Below are positions 36,327-45,438 of a stretch of 64,000 nucleotides of DNA, piece after piece. The notes under the pieces were generated by a model, which worked only from the letters and a program-made list of their open reading frames with translations, did not search any database and was not told where the DNA came from. Position numbers and translations under genes: made by a program. The stretch lies in the NCBI RefSeq assembly GCF_947241125.1, contig NZ_OX365700.1:1550001-1614000 (forward strand), in the 5' to 3' direction. Numbering within the stretch: position 1 is the stretch's first letter; each line of letters opens with the position of its first letter. Source of the DNA: Nitrospira tepida. GTDB taxonomy: Bacteria; Nitrospirota; Nitrospiria; Nitrospirales; Nitrospiraceae.

Positions 36327-39300
36327 CTTTCAGTTCCCTCTTCATCGGGAAGGACTCTTCACGGCATGCAGCATCTCTGAAAGACAAGCTGAAACAGCCT
36401 TTCAGTTCCCTCTTCATCGGGAAGGACTCTTCACGCCTTAAACGGCCGCCACGGCAAGCCGGCGGGCCATGCTTTCAGTTCCCTCTTCATCGGGAAGGAC
36501 TCTTCACGTGCGGCCGTATTCCAACAATCCGTATCTCAGCGGAGTCTTTCAGTTCCCTCTTCATCGGGAAGGACTCTTCACGTTCGCCCCACGGTTGCAG
36601 AGCGTGGAACAGAGAGAGGCTTTCAGTTCCCTCTTCATCGGGAAGGACTCTTCACGCGCGTACCAGGAATGATTGACCTTTCCATCTGACAGCTTTCAGT
36701 TCCCTCTTCATCGGGAAGGACTCTTCACGTGGGACGAGGTTGGCTTGCCGGAATAGTTGATTGCCTTTCAGTTCCCTCTTCATCGGGAAGGACTCTTCAC
36801 GGGAGGATCGCATGGGGACAACCGCCTACAAATCGTTCTTTCAGTTCCCTCTTCATCGGGAAGGACTCTTCACGGTCGATGGTGCTGGCGTGGGCGCAGA
36901 TGCCGAAGTTCTTTCAGTTCCCTCTTCATCGGGAAGGACTCTTCAACCGAAATGCTGGCCCCAGAAGTGGCTCCGGGACCGGCCTTTCAGTTCCCTCTTC
37001 ATCGGGAAGGACTCTTCACGCGTAGATCCACTCGGCTCATTCGGCCAGGTTTGTGCTTTCAGTTCCCTCTTCATCGGGAAGGACTCTTCACGGTTGTCGT
37101 TTGCATGCTGCTATCCGGCATGCTCAGCCTTTCAGTTCCCTCTTCATCGGGAAGGACTCTTCAACCGACGAGACGTGTTGCTGGTCTGAGATGTTGATCC
37201 ACTTTCAGTTCCCTCTTCATCGGGAAGGACTCTTCAACTCGGCTGCGGACTGGGCGACAGGCCCAAGTCCGTGCTTTCAGTTCCCTCTTCATCGGGAAGG
37301 ACTCTTCAACGCCGGATATGCGGCCAGGCCCACTCAAACAGCTTGTCTCTTTCAGTTCCCTCTTCATCGGGAAGGACTCTTCAACACCCTCAGCGGTGAG
37401 ACTAGCCGCAACGGTGAGACCTTTCAGTTCCCTCTTCATCGGGAAGGACTCTTCAACCCAGTCAGTCTTTGCTCAAGCCGGGGGCATTGTCTCCTTTCAG
37501 TTCCCTCTTCATCGGGAAGGACTCTTCAACGTTATGAAGGAATATCCACAATCTGGATTTTCAGGAACTTTCAGTTCCCTCTTCATCGGGAAGGACTCTT
37601 CAACGCCGGAATGCGCGGCAGGACGATGCGCGCGAGCGTCCTTTCAGTTCCCTCTTCATCGGGAAGGACTCTTCAACGATTAAGTGGGCCAGGAAGGATC
37701 GCGGGCTCACCCAACCTTTCAGTTCCCTCTTCATCGGGAAGGACTCTTCAACGAGTCGAGGAGCCCTGGGGGGATGCGCCGATCAATCCTTTCAGTTCCC
37801 TCTTCATCGGGAAGGACTCTTCAACCGATAGATCGGAATACCCGCCTTGTCGGCTTCCGGCCTTTCAGTTCCCTCTTCATCGGGAAGGACTCTTCAACGG
37901 CGGCTGACTTGGTCCGCGCCTATCACGCTCGCATCCTTTCAGTTCCCTCTTCATCGGGAAGGACTCTTCAACCATGTGACGTATCAACGCCATCCAGATA
38001 TATCGCTACTTTCAGTTCCCTCTTCATCGGGAAGGACTCTTCAACGGCTGCTCTATGTCGATACAGATTCGGTGTTCGTGCCTTTCAGTTCCCTCTTCAT
38101 CGGGAAGGACTCTTCAACCGTGGGAGCTGGGTTGGGGCCACGTGCCGTGACGATCTTTCAGTTCCCTCTTCATCGGGAAGGACTCTTCAACGGGCAGCAG
38201 CTCACGCTCCACCTGCCGGAGGTAGATCCTTTCAGTTCCCTCTTCATCGGGAAGGACTCTTCAACTCTGTTGCCGAACGTGCGCGGCACGGTATCTTGAA
38301 CTTTCAGTTCCCTCTTCATCGGGAAGGACTCTTCAACCGGGTGTGGGCGGCTGCGAGCCGTGCCAGCCTGAAAGCTTTCAGTTCCCTCTTCATCGGGAAG
38401 GACTCTTCAACGATGGTGCAGAGAATGTCAGAACGGAGGGCTGCGTCTTTCAGTTCCCTCTTCATCGGGAAGGACTCTTCAACTTCGAGCCGATCGTGAT
38501 GGTCGGGGTAAATTCGACCGCTTTCAGTTCCCTCTTCATCGGGAAGGACTCTTCAACTGCCAGCCGGGGAAAGAGGCCGAAGACCGGATTGCGTCTTTCA
38601 GTTCCCTCTTCATCGGGAAGGACTCTTCAACGACCCGGCGACGTGGGAAGGGGAATCCGAAGTCGATCCTTTCAGTTCCCTCTTCATCGGGAAGGACTCT
38701 TCAACTTCTCGCCTCTCGCTCCGCTCCGAAAGCAATTCCTCTCTTTCAGTTCCCTCTTCATCGGGAAGGACTCTTCAACTCGGATCAGGTGGTAGACATC
38801 ACCTACTTCCTCGCGTCTTTCAGTTCCCTCTTCATCGGGAAGGACTCTTCAACCACCCCAGATAGGCCCTTCCCTAGAAGGACACCTACTTTCAGTTCCC
38901 TCTTCATCGGGAAGGACTCTTCAACAAGGTGACGCGGAGCAGCTCGCGCCGCGCCTGAGACCTTTCAGTTCCCTCTTCATCGGGAAGGACTCTTCAACAA
39001 TTTATTGCGTGGTTGTCTGATGGGTCCGACTGTTCTTTCAGTTCCCTCTTCATCGGGAAGGACTCTTCAACATCGGATGACGCATGTAGGGATGGTCCAT
39101 GTTGGTCCTTTCAGTTCCCTCTTCATCGGGAAGGACTCTTCAACGAAGAACTCATCAACCAAGCGTTCCTTGCGCTGGACTTTCAGTTCCCTCTTCATCG
39201 GGAAGGACTCTTCAACTATAGCGGGGCCATCGTGGGCGGGTCGTACTATCTCTTTCAGTTCCCTCTTCATCGGGAAGGACTCTTCAACTGTCGGCGTTGA

Positions 39301-40451
39301 ATGGCCGCGTCAGGAGAATCCCTCTTTCAGTTCCCTCTTCATCGGGAAGGACTCTTCAACAGGAAGCCCTTACGGATTTCTCGCACTGGATTTTCACTTT
39401 CAGTTCCCTCTTCATCGGGAAGGACTCTTCAACTTCGAGCCGATCGTGATGGTCGGGGTAAATTCGACCGCTTTCAGTTCCCTCTTCATCGGGAAGGACT
39501 CTTCAACCGTAGGCGTACCAGTGATCCCGAGGCAGGTCATCCATCTTTCAGTTCCCTCTTCATCGGGAAGGACTCTTCAACTACCAACATGAACGAGACA
39601 CCGAAATTTATTGTGCTTTCAGTTCCCTCTTCATCGGGAAGGACTCTTCAACACCTCAAGAAGGCCCACCTGGAAGACATGCGGAACACTTTCAGTTCCC
39701 TCTTCATCGGGAAGGACTCTTCAACTTGAAAAATCCTCATTTACCATAGGATGCCGAGCCCCTTTCAGTTCCCTCTTCATCGGGAAGGACTCTTCAACTG
39801 CCTTGTTACTTGCGTTAGTGTGGCTAATCATACCTTTCAGTTCCCTCTTCATCGGGAAGGACTCTTCAACGGGGACAAGACGTTCTGCTACCTCACGCGA
39901 CACCACACTTTCAGTTCCCTCTTCATCGGGAAGGACTCTTCAACGTGGAACAGTGGGGCGAAGGGAAGGTGCTGCTGGTCTTTCAGTTCCCTCTTCATCG
40001 GGAAGGACTCTTCAACCGGCGCGAATACACCATCAAACGCTTGATACACATCCTTTCAGTTCCCTCTTCATCGGGAAGGACTCTTCAACTGTCCACCTTC
40101 CCCGGAGCCACAGAGAGTTTCTCCCTTTCAGTTCCCTCTTCATCGGGAAGGACTCTTCAACTTCCCATCCACGATCGCGCACCACTCGGTTGTAGCTTTC
40201 AGTTCCCTCTTCATCGGGAAGGACTCTTCAACAAAGTCACCATTGATGCCCCACTTTCTCAGTTCACCTTTCAGTTCCCTCTTCATCGGGAAGGACTCTT
40301 CAACCGGGATCAGGTGGTGGACATCACCTACTTTCTCTCTTCTTTCAGTTCCCTCTTCATCGGGAAGGACTCTTCAACCGCGAAGGAGATCATCGCGTCC
40401 GTTCACCAGGCCGTCTTTCAGTTCCCTCTTCATCGGGAAGGACTCTTCAAC
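36327..40451 (-). CRISPR. CRISPR array, 57 repeats of 37 bp and 56 spacers of 34-38 bp
   Basis: Repeats start every 71-75 bp from 36327 to 40415. On the plus strand each begins ctttcagttccctc and ends ggactcttcaac; the reverse complement starts GTTGAAGAG and ends GGAACTGAAAG. The latter has the usual orientation, giving an 8-nt crRNA 5' handle ACTGAAAG, so transcription runs on the minus strand from a leader at 40452 or beyond. Repeats 1-8, 10 and 11 (36327-37092) end cacg instead of caac, as expected for the old trailer end; repeat 9 has the standard ending. The spacer at 38484-38520 recurs exactly at 39434-39470. The I-B and III-B effectors nearby probably both use this array. Confidence 0.98.
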
Positions 40452-40640
40452 CGCTCACGAAGCCCTTAATAAACAATGACAATTCAACCAGGCGCCAAGT
40501 CGATTCATCGAAAACCCCTCGATTGTCGAAAAACCTGGGTGGTTTGCGAAAACCCACTTCGCGCAATCCGCGACCCGTGATCCGCTTCCCGAGCCCCGCC
40601 TCCGTCAGCGGAAACCGGACAACGGTCTGCGGACTGCCGC
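40452..40640 (-). promoter_or_regulatory. CRISPR leader
   Basis: The 189 bp between the last repeat and the cas4 stop. The half next to the array (40452-40555) is relatively AT-rich with A-runs (tcgaaaac, tcgaaaaacc), suitable for leader promoter and integration-factor sites. The distal half (about 40555-40640) is occupied by CCG-type heptamers (ccgcgac, ccgtgat, ccgcttc) and their inverse (agcggaa, acggtct). Confidence 0.65.
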
Positions 40641-41243
40641 TCAAAACACATCCCCGCAGTAATTCCGATACTCGCAATCGGTGCAGCGCGAGCTGACCTC
40701 CGTGGCGGCCGGGACCCGTTGCGACAGAATCATTTCACGAATCCGATCGAGCGCCACGACGGTCTTCGCTCTGAGCTCATCGGTCATCTCCACCGGTTCG
40801 ATACTGTTCGTCGGAATCAGATAAATGAATCCGCGCGGAACCGGATGGTGATACGCCTCTTCCACAAGCATGGCGTATCCGCAGAGTTGCAGCAGATGGT
40901 TGGAGCGCACCGGCCCCGTCGTTTCCTTGAAATCCACCGGATACCGCCCCGTGGAGGATTCAATCAACAGGTCCAGCTTGCCGGACAGTCCGAGGACCGA
41001 GGAACTGAGCCACACATGAAAGCGGCGCTCTCCATCAGGCAATCCGTATCGCTGCACACCTCGCCGTTGCTCGAGCATGTCCAGGCGGGCCTCCGCCGAC
41101 TTCCCATGCTCCATCTTGAAGGTCGCCTTTCGCTCGACGGGCATCACGTACTGGTAATAGACGACACGAGGGCAGTACTCATACTGCTTCAGATCGTTCA
41201 CCCGCAGCATCAGCTTCGCCGGATGCGGATTCGGTCTCGGCAT
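40641..41243 (-). CDS. cas4: CRISPR adaptation exonuclease Cas4
   Basis: About 200 residues. RecB-like nuclease motifs: LSGKLDLLIE, PVDFKETTG and a downstream QLCGYAMLVEE. The Fe-S cluster cysteines are in YEYCPRVVYY near residue 23 and in the C-terminal CTDCEYRNYC. Cas4 trims prespacers and sets PAM and orientation with Cas1-Cas2. The start overlaps cas2 by about 65 nt; the internal ATG at 41210 (MLRVNDLKQYEYCP) is an equally plausible start. It is the gene nearest the leader. Confidence 0.95.
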   Translation of the reverse strand: MPRPNPHPAKLMLRVNDLKQYEYCPRVVYYQYVMPVERKATFKMEHGKSAEARLDMLEQRRGVQRYGLPDGERRFHVWLSSSVLGLSGKLDLLIESSTGRYPVDFKETTGPVRSNHLLQLCGYAMLVEEAYHHPVPRGFIYLIPTNSIEPVEMTDELRAKTVVALDRIREMILSQRVPAATEVSSRCTDCEYRNYCGDVF

Positions 41244-41496
41244 CGTCGTTCTCCACGCGCAATCCGACCCGGATGTCTTTCTCGCACACGGGTTGAAGAA
41301 GGATTTTTCCCGGCCGTTCGCCTAGCGTGTCGCGTAACCGGAGGAACAATTCTTCTCGTTTATTGCGGGTCAGCGTACCCGCAAAGGCACTGAATTGGAT
41401 GCGCGCCAACCCGTAGTCTTTGCACACCTCGGCAATCTTCGTTCGCACCGCATCATCGGGAATATCGTACAAAACATACGTGGTGATTTCCTCCAC
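41179..41496 (-). CDS. cas2: CRISPR adaptation protein Cas2
   Basis: A 105-residue protein with a ferredoxin-like N-terminal domain (TTYVLYDIPDDAVRTKIAEV, with the conserved Asp) and IQFSAFAGTLTRNKREELF. The C-terminal 25 residues are acidic, Glu/Ala/Ser-rich and overlap the cas4 start. It forms the integrase with Cas1. It is separated from cas1 by a 5'-truncated non-cas gene and heptamers. Confidence 0.93.
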   Translation of the reverse strand: MEEITTYVLYDIPDDAVRTKIAEVCKDYGLARIQFSAFAGTLTRNKREELFLRLRDTLGERPGKILLQPVCEKDIRVGLRVENDDAETESASGEADAAGERSEAV

Positions 41497-41862
41497 GGTC
41501 CGTTATCCGTTATCCGCCGTCCGCTATCCGCTGCCCGCCCGCCGCGTTTTGCTTGGTGCAGGTTTGCGGTGGGGTTCAAGCCGTGTGATGAATCGGTAAA
41601 TCATCGCTGCCAGCTTATCCCCTGCGTCGAGCAAGTAATCCAAATTCCCGACTCCATCGGAGAACAGTTTAAGCCGCCTCGCCAGCTCAAGACACGTCAC
41701 CACCTCATGGACGGAGTGATAAGCGTACCAAAGAAAGCGCCTGAAGTCGGTTTCTGAATCGCAGCCCGCTCCTTCAGCGATGTTCAGGTTCTGGCCCCTC
41801 TGCGCATCCATGCCCGTCTCATGTTGCCGACAGCGGGTTGCGGACAGCGGTCTCACCACTTG
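41496..41862. repeat. inverted CCG-type heptamer arms around a gene remnant (elements H and I)
   Basis: Units ccgttat, ccgttat, ccgccgt, ccgctat, ccgctgc at about 41501-41535 face inverse units (acagcgg, gttgcgg, acagcgg) at about 41829-41852. The four-helix-bundle remnant is the stretch between the arms. Confidence 0.6.
41524..41811 (-). pseudogene. four-helix-bundle (S23/IVP family) protein, 5' truncated
   Basis: The remaining 95 residues contain LNIAEGAGCDSETDFRRFLW, HSVHEVVTCLELARRLKL and a last helix LAAMIYRFITRLE, the C-terminal two thirds of the S23-type four-helix-bundle family (PF05635). The expected first helix, about 40 residues ending just before NIAEG, is missing in all frames and is replaced by heptamer sequence next to the cas1 stop. 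Function of the family is unclear; it is often found inside rRNA introns and mobile regions. It interrupts cas1-cas2. Confidence 0.7.
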
Positions 41863-43070
41863 AACCCAAACGGCTGATAGGCGCCTTCCCGGCGCAGGAA
41901 CGTACAGAGACTGCGCGCCTGCATCTGGATGATCGACTTGATCTGGTATTTCTTGCCTTTCACGGTCTCGGTGGACTCCAGCCGTTCGAGAATCTTGGCC
42001 GCGTAGCGCGAGCGGGTCTCTTCATCCAACATGCCGGCCTTCAAGGTCACGGCCTCCCCGAGATTGATATGAGCGATCACGGTCCGATCGACCACCGGCT
42101 GCCGAAATTCCTCGACCAGATCCAGCACCAATGAGGGCTTGCCGGGACGATCGACGTGGAGGAAGCCGGCGAAGGGCTCCAGCCCGGCATTGAGCACGGC
42201 GCCCCAGACCTGGGAATAGAGGATGCCGTAGCCGTAATTCAACAGCGCGTTCACGGCGTCGGTGGCGCCGCGATGTTCGCGTCCCATGAATTCGCCGCGT
42301 TGGCCGATAATCTCTTTGACGCCGTCCCAATAAAGCCGTCCTCCGGTGCCCTCGTAGCCCATCAACGAATCCCGGACGTCGTCGATGCGCTGACCCGCGA
42401 TCCGCTGGACTGCCGGCCGCAGCTCCGCAATCTGATCCGCGAGCCGATCCACGCGCGCGAATCGTTCCGGATCAGCCTGCTTGAGATATTTGCCGAAATA
42501 GCGGAGCAGCCGTTCCTGGTTCGTGAGCTTCCCGGTCACAATCAACTTGGCGAACTCGACCCCCCGTTCATCCGCAATGGCCGCCAACTGTTCGCGACGC
42601 GAGATCACCGTGGCGGTCAACATGGGAGAACTCAGCATGGCATAGGGCTTCCCACCGCCAGTGAGAAAGCTCAGGCGAATGCCGCGCTGGCACAGTTCCT
42701 CGATCAAATCCGAAGACAACGACACCCCACGTGAGGCCACCACGACTTCGCTCAAGCGAAACAAGGGAAACTCGTAAACCACCGTCTTCCCTTGCCGTAC
42801 CAACAGCCGCTCGCTCTTCTTCGAGAGATACATGCCGAAGCCGGACAGCACCACCTGCGAGGTATCGCCGGTTTTCACCATCCGAATGCCCTCATCGATG
42901 ATCCGCTCCTCGCCATCGGGTGGCTCGGTCTCGATCGGCACGACCACCGCTTCCGGCTCTCCAGTGAAGAGGTTGATCTGCGCAGGCGGCAGTTCGCGTG
43001 CGGCCTCAGGCGCCGCGACTTCGGGATGGATACGGGGCAGGGGATTAGGTTCAGGCGCTGGTGGGTTCAT
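41853..43070 (-). CDS. cas1: CRISPR integrase Cas1
   Basis: From the ATG at 43070 the product has 405 residues. The Cas1 fold begins near residue 67 (VVLSGFGMYLSKKSERLLV). Catalytic metal ligands are visible in MGYEGTGGRLYWDG (Glu), GFLHVDRPGKPSLVLDLVEE (His, Asp/Glu). Residues 1-60 form a Pro/Glu/Ala-rich extension (LPPAQINLFTGEPEAVVVP) absent from typical Cas1 of about 330 residues. Cas1 integrates new spacers with Cas2. The rightmost upstream bases carry an earlier in-frame start (43190) without similarity. Confidence 0.95.
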   Translation of the reverse strand: MNPPAPEPNPLPRIHPEVAAPEAARELPPAQINLFTGEPEAVVVPIETEPPDGEERIIDEGIRMVKTGDTSQVVLSGFGMYLSKKSERLLVRQGKTVVYEFPLFRLSEVVVASRGVSLSSDLIEELCQRGIRLSFLTGGGKPYAMLSSPMLTATVISRREQLAAIADERGVEFAKLIVTGKLTNQERLLRYFGKYLKQADPERFARVDRLADQIAELRPAVQRIAGQRIDDVRDSLMGYEGTGGRLYWDGVKEIIGQRGEFMGREHRGATDAVNALLNYGYGILYSQVWGAVLNAGLEPFAGFLHVDRPGKPSLVLDLVEEFRQPVVDRTVIAHINLGEAVTLKAGMLDEETRSRYAAKILERLESTETVKGKKYQIKSIIQMQARSLCTFLRREGAYQPFGFKW

Positions 43071-43468
43071 AGCCGCGCTCCAACTTGTGCCGCGTCCAAG
43101 AAATTGACCGCGACTTGTAGATTGGGTACGTTCTGGGTCAAGAAAGGAACGCAATGTGCGCCAAACGTAAACCAGTTCCTCCAGATCCAATTACTGCAGC
43201 TACAGGATTCCTCAAGGGCGAATGCTCGCTAACCAAGGATCTCCGCTGTGAGCACCAGAACGAGGCGCGTCGTAAATCCGGTGCTGATCCTCCTGCCAAG
43301 CGCCTCGCTGGCGCTTCCAGGAAGGTCCGCAAGGAAAGCATGCGGGTCAATGCCGGCTTCGCCGCCATCGAGCATGAGCCAGACGCCTGAGCCCCTTTCA
43401 AGAACCTCTGCCCAGTCTCCACCAGCGGCCGCACCGCACCGTCGAAAGCAAGCGTGTACAGCCAAACC
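43071..43468. other. region between cas1 and the vapC remnant
   Basis: About 400 bp. A plus-strand frame 43154-43390 (78 residues, starting MCAKRKPVPPDPITAAT, with AAAGGA upstream) and overlapping minus-strand frames exist, but none resembles a known family. Possibly remnants of a gene upstream of cas1; nothing firm. Confidence 0.35.
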
Positions 43469-43666
43469 CTAATCGTGTCGCTTAAGGTGAGCCTTGAACG
43501 GATTGATGACGGTCATGCCAGGAATCTTTTTGAAGTCCCTCTCATTCTCGGTCACGATACTGCCGATGCCATGCTCCAGCATGCAGGCGGCTATCAAAAC
43601 GTGAGGTGGCTCCGCTTGTTTGGACAGAATCTTTCAGTTCTTAAGTGGCGCCTCGCGGTGTTTTGC

Positions 43667-44497
43667 CTACGCGGCAGTGTGCCGTGCGGGCAGGTTGTCA
43701 AAGTACACGCGATCCGGCGTCCGCCCGTCAAGAGCCCGATGGGGTCTCGTCTGGTTATAGAAAGTCAGGTAGCGTCCTAACCCCTGTTGGGCCTTGGTAA
43801 CGGTCTCGTAGGCGTGGAGATAGACCTCTTCATATTTGAGGCTCCGCCACAGCCGTTCGACGAACACATTGTCGCGCCAACGCCCGGTTCCATCCATACT
43901 GATCTGAATGCCGTGGGCTGTCAGAAGCCCGGTGAATTCCTGACTGGTGAACTGACAGCCTTGATCGGTGTTGAAGATCTCCGGGCAACCATACCGGGTG
44001 ATCGCCTCCCGCACGGCTTCCACGCAGAAGTCCGTCGTCAACGTATTGGACAGCCGCCACGCCAGCACCCGGCGACTGGCCCAGTCCAGGATCGCACAGA
44101 GATAGACGAAGCCGCGCTGCATCGGGATGTAGGTGATATCCGCCGCCCACACGTGGTTCGGACGCGTGATCGTGAGCTGGCGCAGCAGATAGGGATAGAT
44201 CCGGTGGGCGGGATGCCGGTGACTGGTGCGGGGTTTGCGGTAGACTGCCGTGATCCCCATGCGCCGCATCAGCGTCGCCACATGGCGCCGTCCGACTCCA
44301 TGGCCCTCGCCCCGGAGGACATCCCGGAGCATCCGGGCGCCGGCAAACGGATACTGCAGATGCAGTTCGTCAACCCGGCGCATCAGGGCCAGCGTCTCCG
44401 ACGACACCGGCACGGGCTGGTAGTAGACCGTGGACCGGGCCAGCTTCAGCAGTTGGCATTGCCGCCCGATTGGTAATTGATGCGTGCGATCGATCAT
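43667..44497 (-). CDS. IS3-family transposase OrfB (DDE)
   Basis: A 276-residue integrase-like protein with an HTH-type N-terminus (RQCQLLKLARSTVYYQP), the rve core with DDE residues in WAADITYIPM, FNTDQGCQFTS and ERLWRSLKYEEVY, and a C-terminal FYNQTRPHRALDG. The start overlaps orfA by 4 nt (ATGA), so it may be made by coupling as well as by frameshifting. Intact. Confidence 0.93.
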   Translation of the reverse strand: MIDRTHQLPIGRQCQLLKLARSTVYYQPVPVSSETLALMRRVDELHLQYPFAGARMLRDVLRGEGHGVGRRHVATLMRRMGITAVYRKPRTSHRHPAHRIYPYLLRQLTITRPNHVWAADITYIPMQRGFVYLCAILDWASRRVLAWRLSNTLTTDFCVEAVREAITRYGCPEIFNTDQGCQFTSQEFTGLLTAHGIQISMDGTGRWRDNVFVERLWRSLKYEEVYLHAYETVTKAQQGLGRYLTFYNQTRPHRALDGRTPDRVYFDNLPARHTAA

Positions 44498-44793
44498 CGC
44501 TTTGCGCTCAGCAAGCCCGCCTTGATGAGCGCGCCTTCTAAAAAATCATTCTCCAACGCCAGTTGCCCGATCTTCGCATGAAGCGTCTTGAGATCCGGTG
44601 CCTCCGACGACGGTTTCGTCCCGCCAAACACGTCCGCCGCCCGGCCCACCAGTTGCTGCTTCCATTCGGTGATCTGAGTGGGGTGGACGCTGAATTGCTC
44701 GGCCAACTCGGCGAGCGTCTTGTCGCCTTTGACCGCGGCCAATGCGACCTGCGCCTTGAAGGTGGCGCCATGATTCCGTCTCGTGCGTTTCAT
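44494..44793 (-). CDS. IS3-family OrfA (HTH protein)
   Basis: From the ATG at 44793, preceded by GAGGAG, 99 residues. HTH of the transposase_8 type (ATFKAQVALAAVKGDKTLAEL, FSVHPTQITEWKQQL) then a leucine-zipper-like helix (LKTLHAKIGQLALENDFLEGAL). It directs binding of the transposase to the ends. Confidence 0.9.
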   Translation of the reverse strand: MKRTRRNHGATFKAQVALAAVKGDKTLAELAEQFSVHPTQITEWKQQLVGRAADVFGGTKPSSEAPDLKTLHAKIGQLALENDFLEGALIKAGLLSAKR

Positions 44794-45193
44794 TGCCTCG
44801 CTCCTCTCGTCGGCCACCTCGCGGTGGCGGTGGTGAAGCCAGGCTACCACTTACCACACTGTCCGAATTTCCGGAGCCCCCTCTGCGTCCCAGAAGGAGG
44901 CACGATGGAGTATAACCAACTCGATGGCCTGGACAACGGTTCCCGGACGCCGATCCAGGACGCGCCACTTCGTCGAACCGAGGATTTCTTTCACGATGCG
45001 TCCAGCCTGATCAACCGGCATGGGGCGTTCGATCTTGCTCGTCGCAACAGCGAAGAACTCGCACAGGTTTTGTATGGTTGTGAGCCCGCCGCCGTCATTC
45101 CAAATGGCGAGGACAAGGGCTTGCGCGACAGTCTGCTTTCGTGCGTCCAAATGCACGTAGGCGTGAACCAGAACAGTGGTATCAATAAGCCGC

Positions 45194-45412
45194 TCACCAG
45201 CGGTCATAAAGTTCCTCGCGGCGGCGGTAGCGCAGCCTTCCACCCTTATGCGGGTGCTTCAACAGTTCAATCTGGCGCTTCGTGATCTCGTTGTCTTTTG
45301 CGGCCTGATCGAGCGGCTTGATCTCGACTAGAGCCTGACACTCATCCGGCAAGTCAGGCCTCTCTTCTAAGACAATCGTGTTGCCTTTGATGACTCCTCT
45401 GTAAACTTTCAT
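45194..45412 (-). CDS. vapB: VapB-like antitoxin
   Basis: From the ATG at 45412 (GGAGG upstream), 72 residues: MKVYRGVIKGNTIVLEERPD resembles the AbrB/DUF104-like antitoxin N-terminus, followed by a charged helical C-terminus (HKGGRLRYRRREELYDRW) for toxin binding. Overlaps vapC by 14 nt. Intact although its toxin is split. Confidence 0.7.
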   Translation of the reverse strand: MKVYRGVIKGNTIVLEERPDLPDECQALVEIKPLDQAAKDNEITKRQIELLKHPHKGGRLRYRRREELYDRW

Positions 45413-45438
45413 CGTTAGGTTCCTCCACGGCAATAAAC

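Larger units (their letters stand above)
43603..44885 (-). mobile_element. IS3-family insertion sequence, about 1283 bp
   Basis: Ends carry imperfect inverted repeats: left GAGGTGGCTCCGC...TTGGACAG, right (reverse complement) GAGGGGGCTCCGG...TCGGACAG after two extra bases. A 3-bp target duplication CGT lies at 43600-43602 and 44886-44888. It encodes orfA and orfB on the minus strand and splits vapC. Both orfs look intact, so the copy may be recent and active. Confidence 0.85.
43469..45207 (-). pseudogene. vapC: VapC-family PIN-domain toxin split by an IS3-family insertion
   Basis: The N-terminal part (45207 down to 44886) begins MTAGERLIDTTVLVHAYVHL and reaches HRASFWD. The C-terminal part (43602 down to 43469) resumes VLIAACMLEHGIGSIVTEN and ends PGMTVINPFKAHLKRHD. 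Removing 43600-44885 restores an open frame of 150 residues reading FWDVLIAAC, with the PIN acidic residues (D at LIDTTV, E at LCEFFAV, D at FWD, and the TENERDF segment) all present. PIN toxins cleave RNA. It overlaps the vapB stop by 14 nt. The insertion should abolish activity. Confidence 0.85.

Noticed and set aside
36263-40479. Long plus-strand reading frames rich in repeated FSSLFIGKDSS, LSVPSSSGRTLQ and FQFPLHREGLFN segments, and minus-strand frames with MKRELK
   Set aside because: These are the CRISPR repeat read in different frames; the repeat has no plus-strand stops, so frames run on through spacers.
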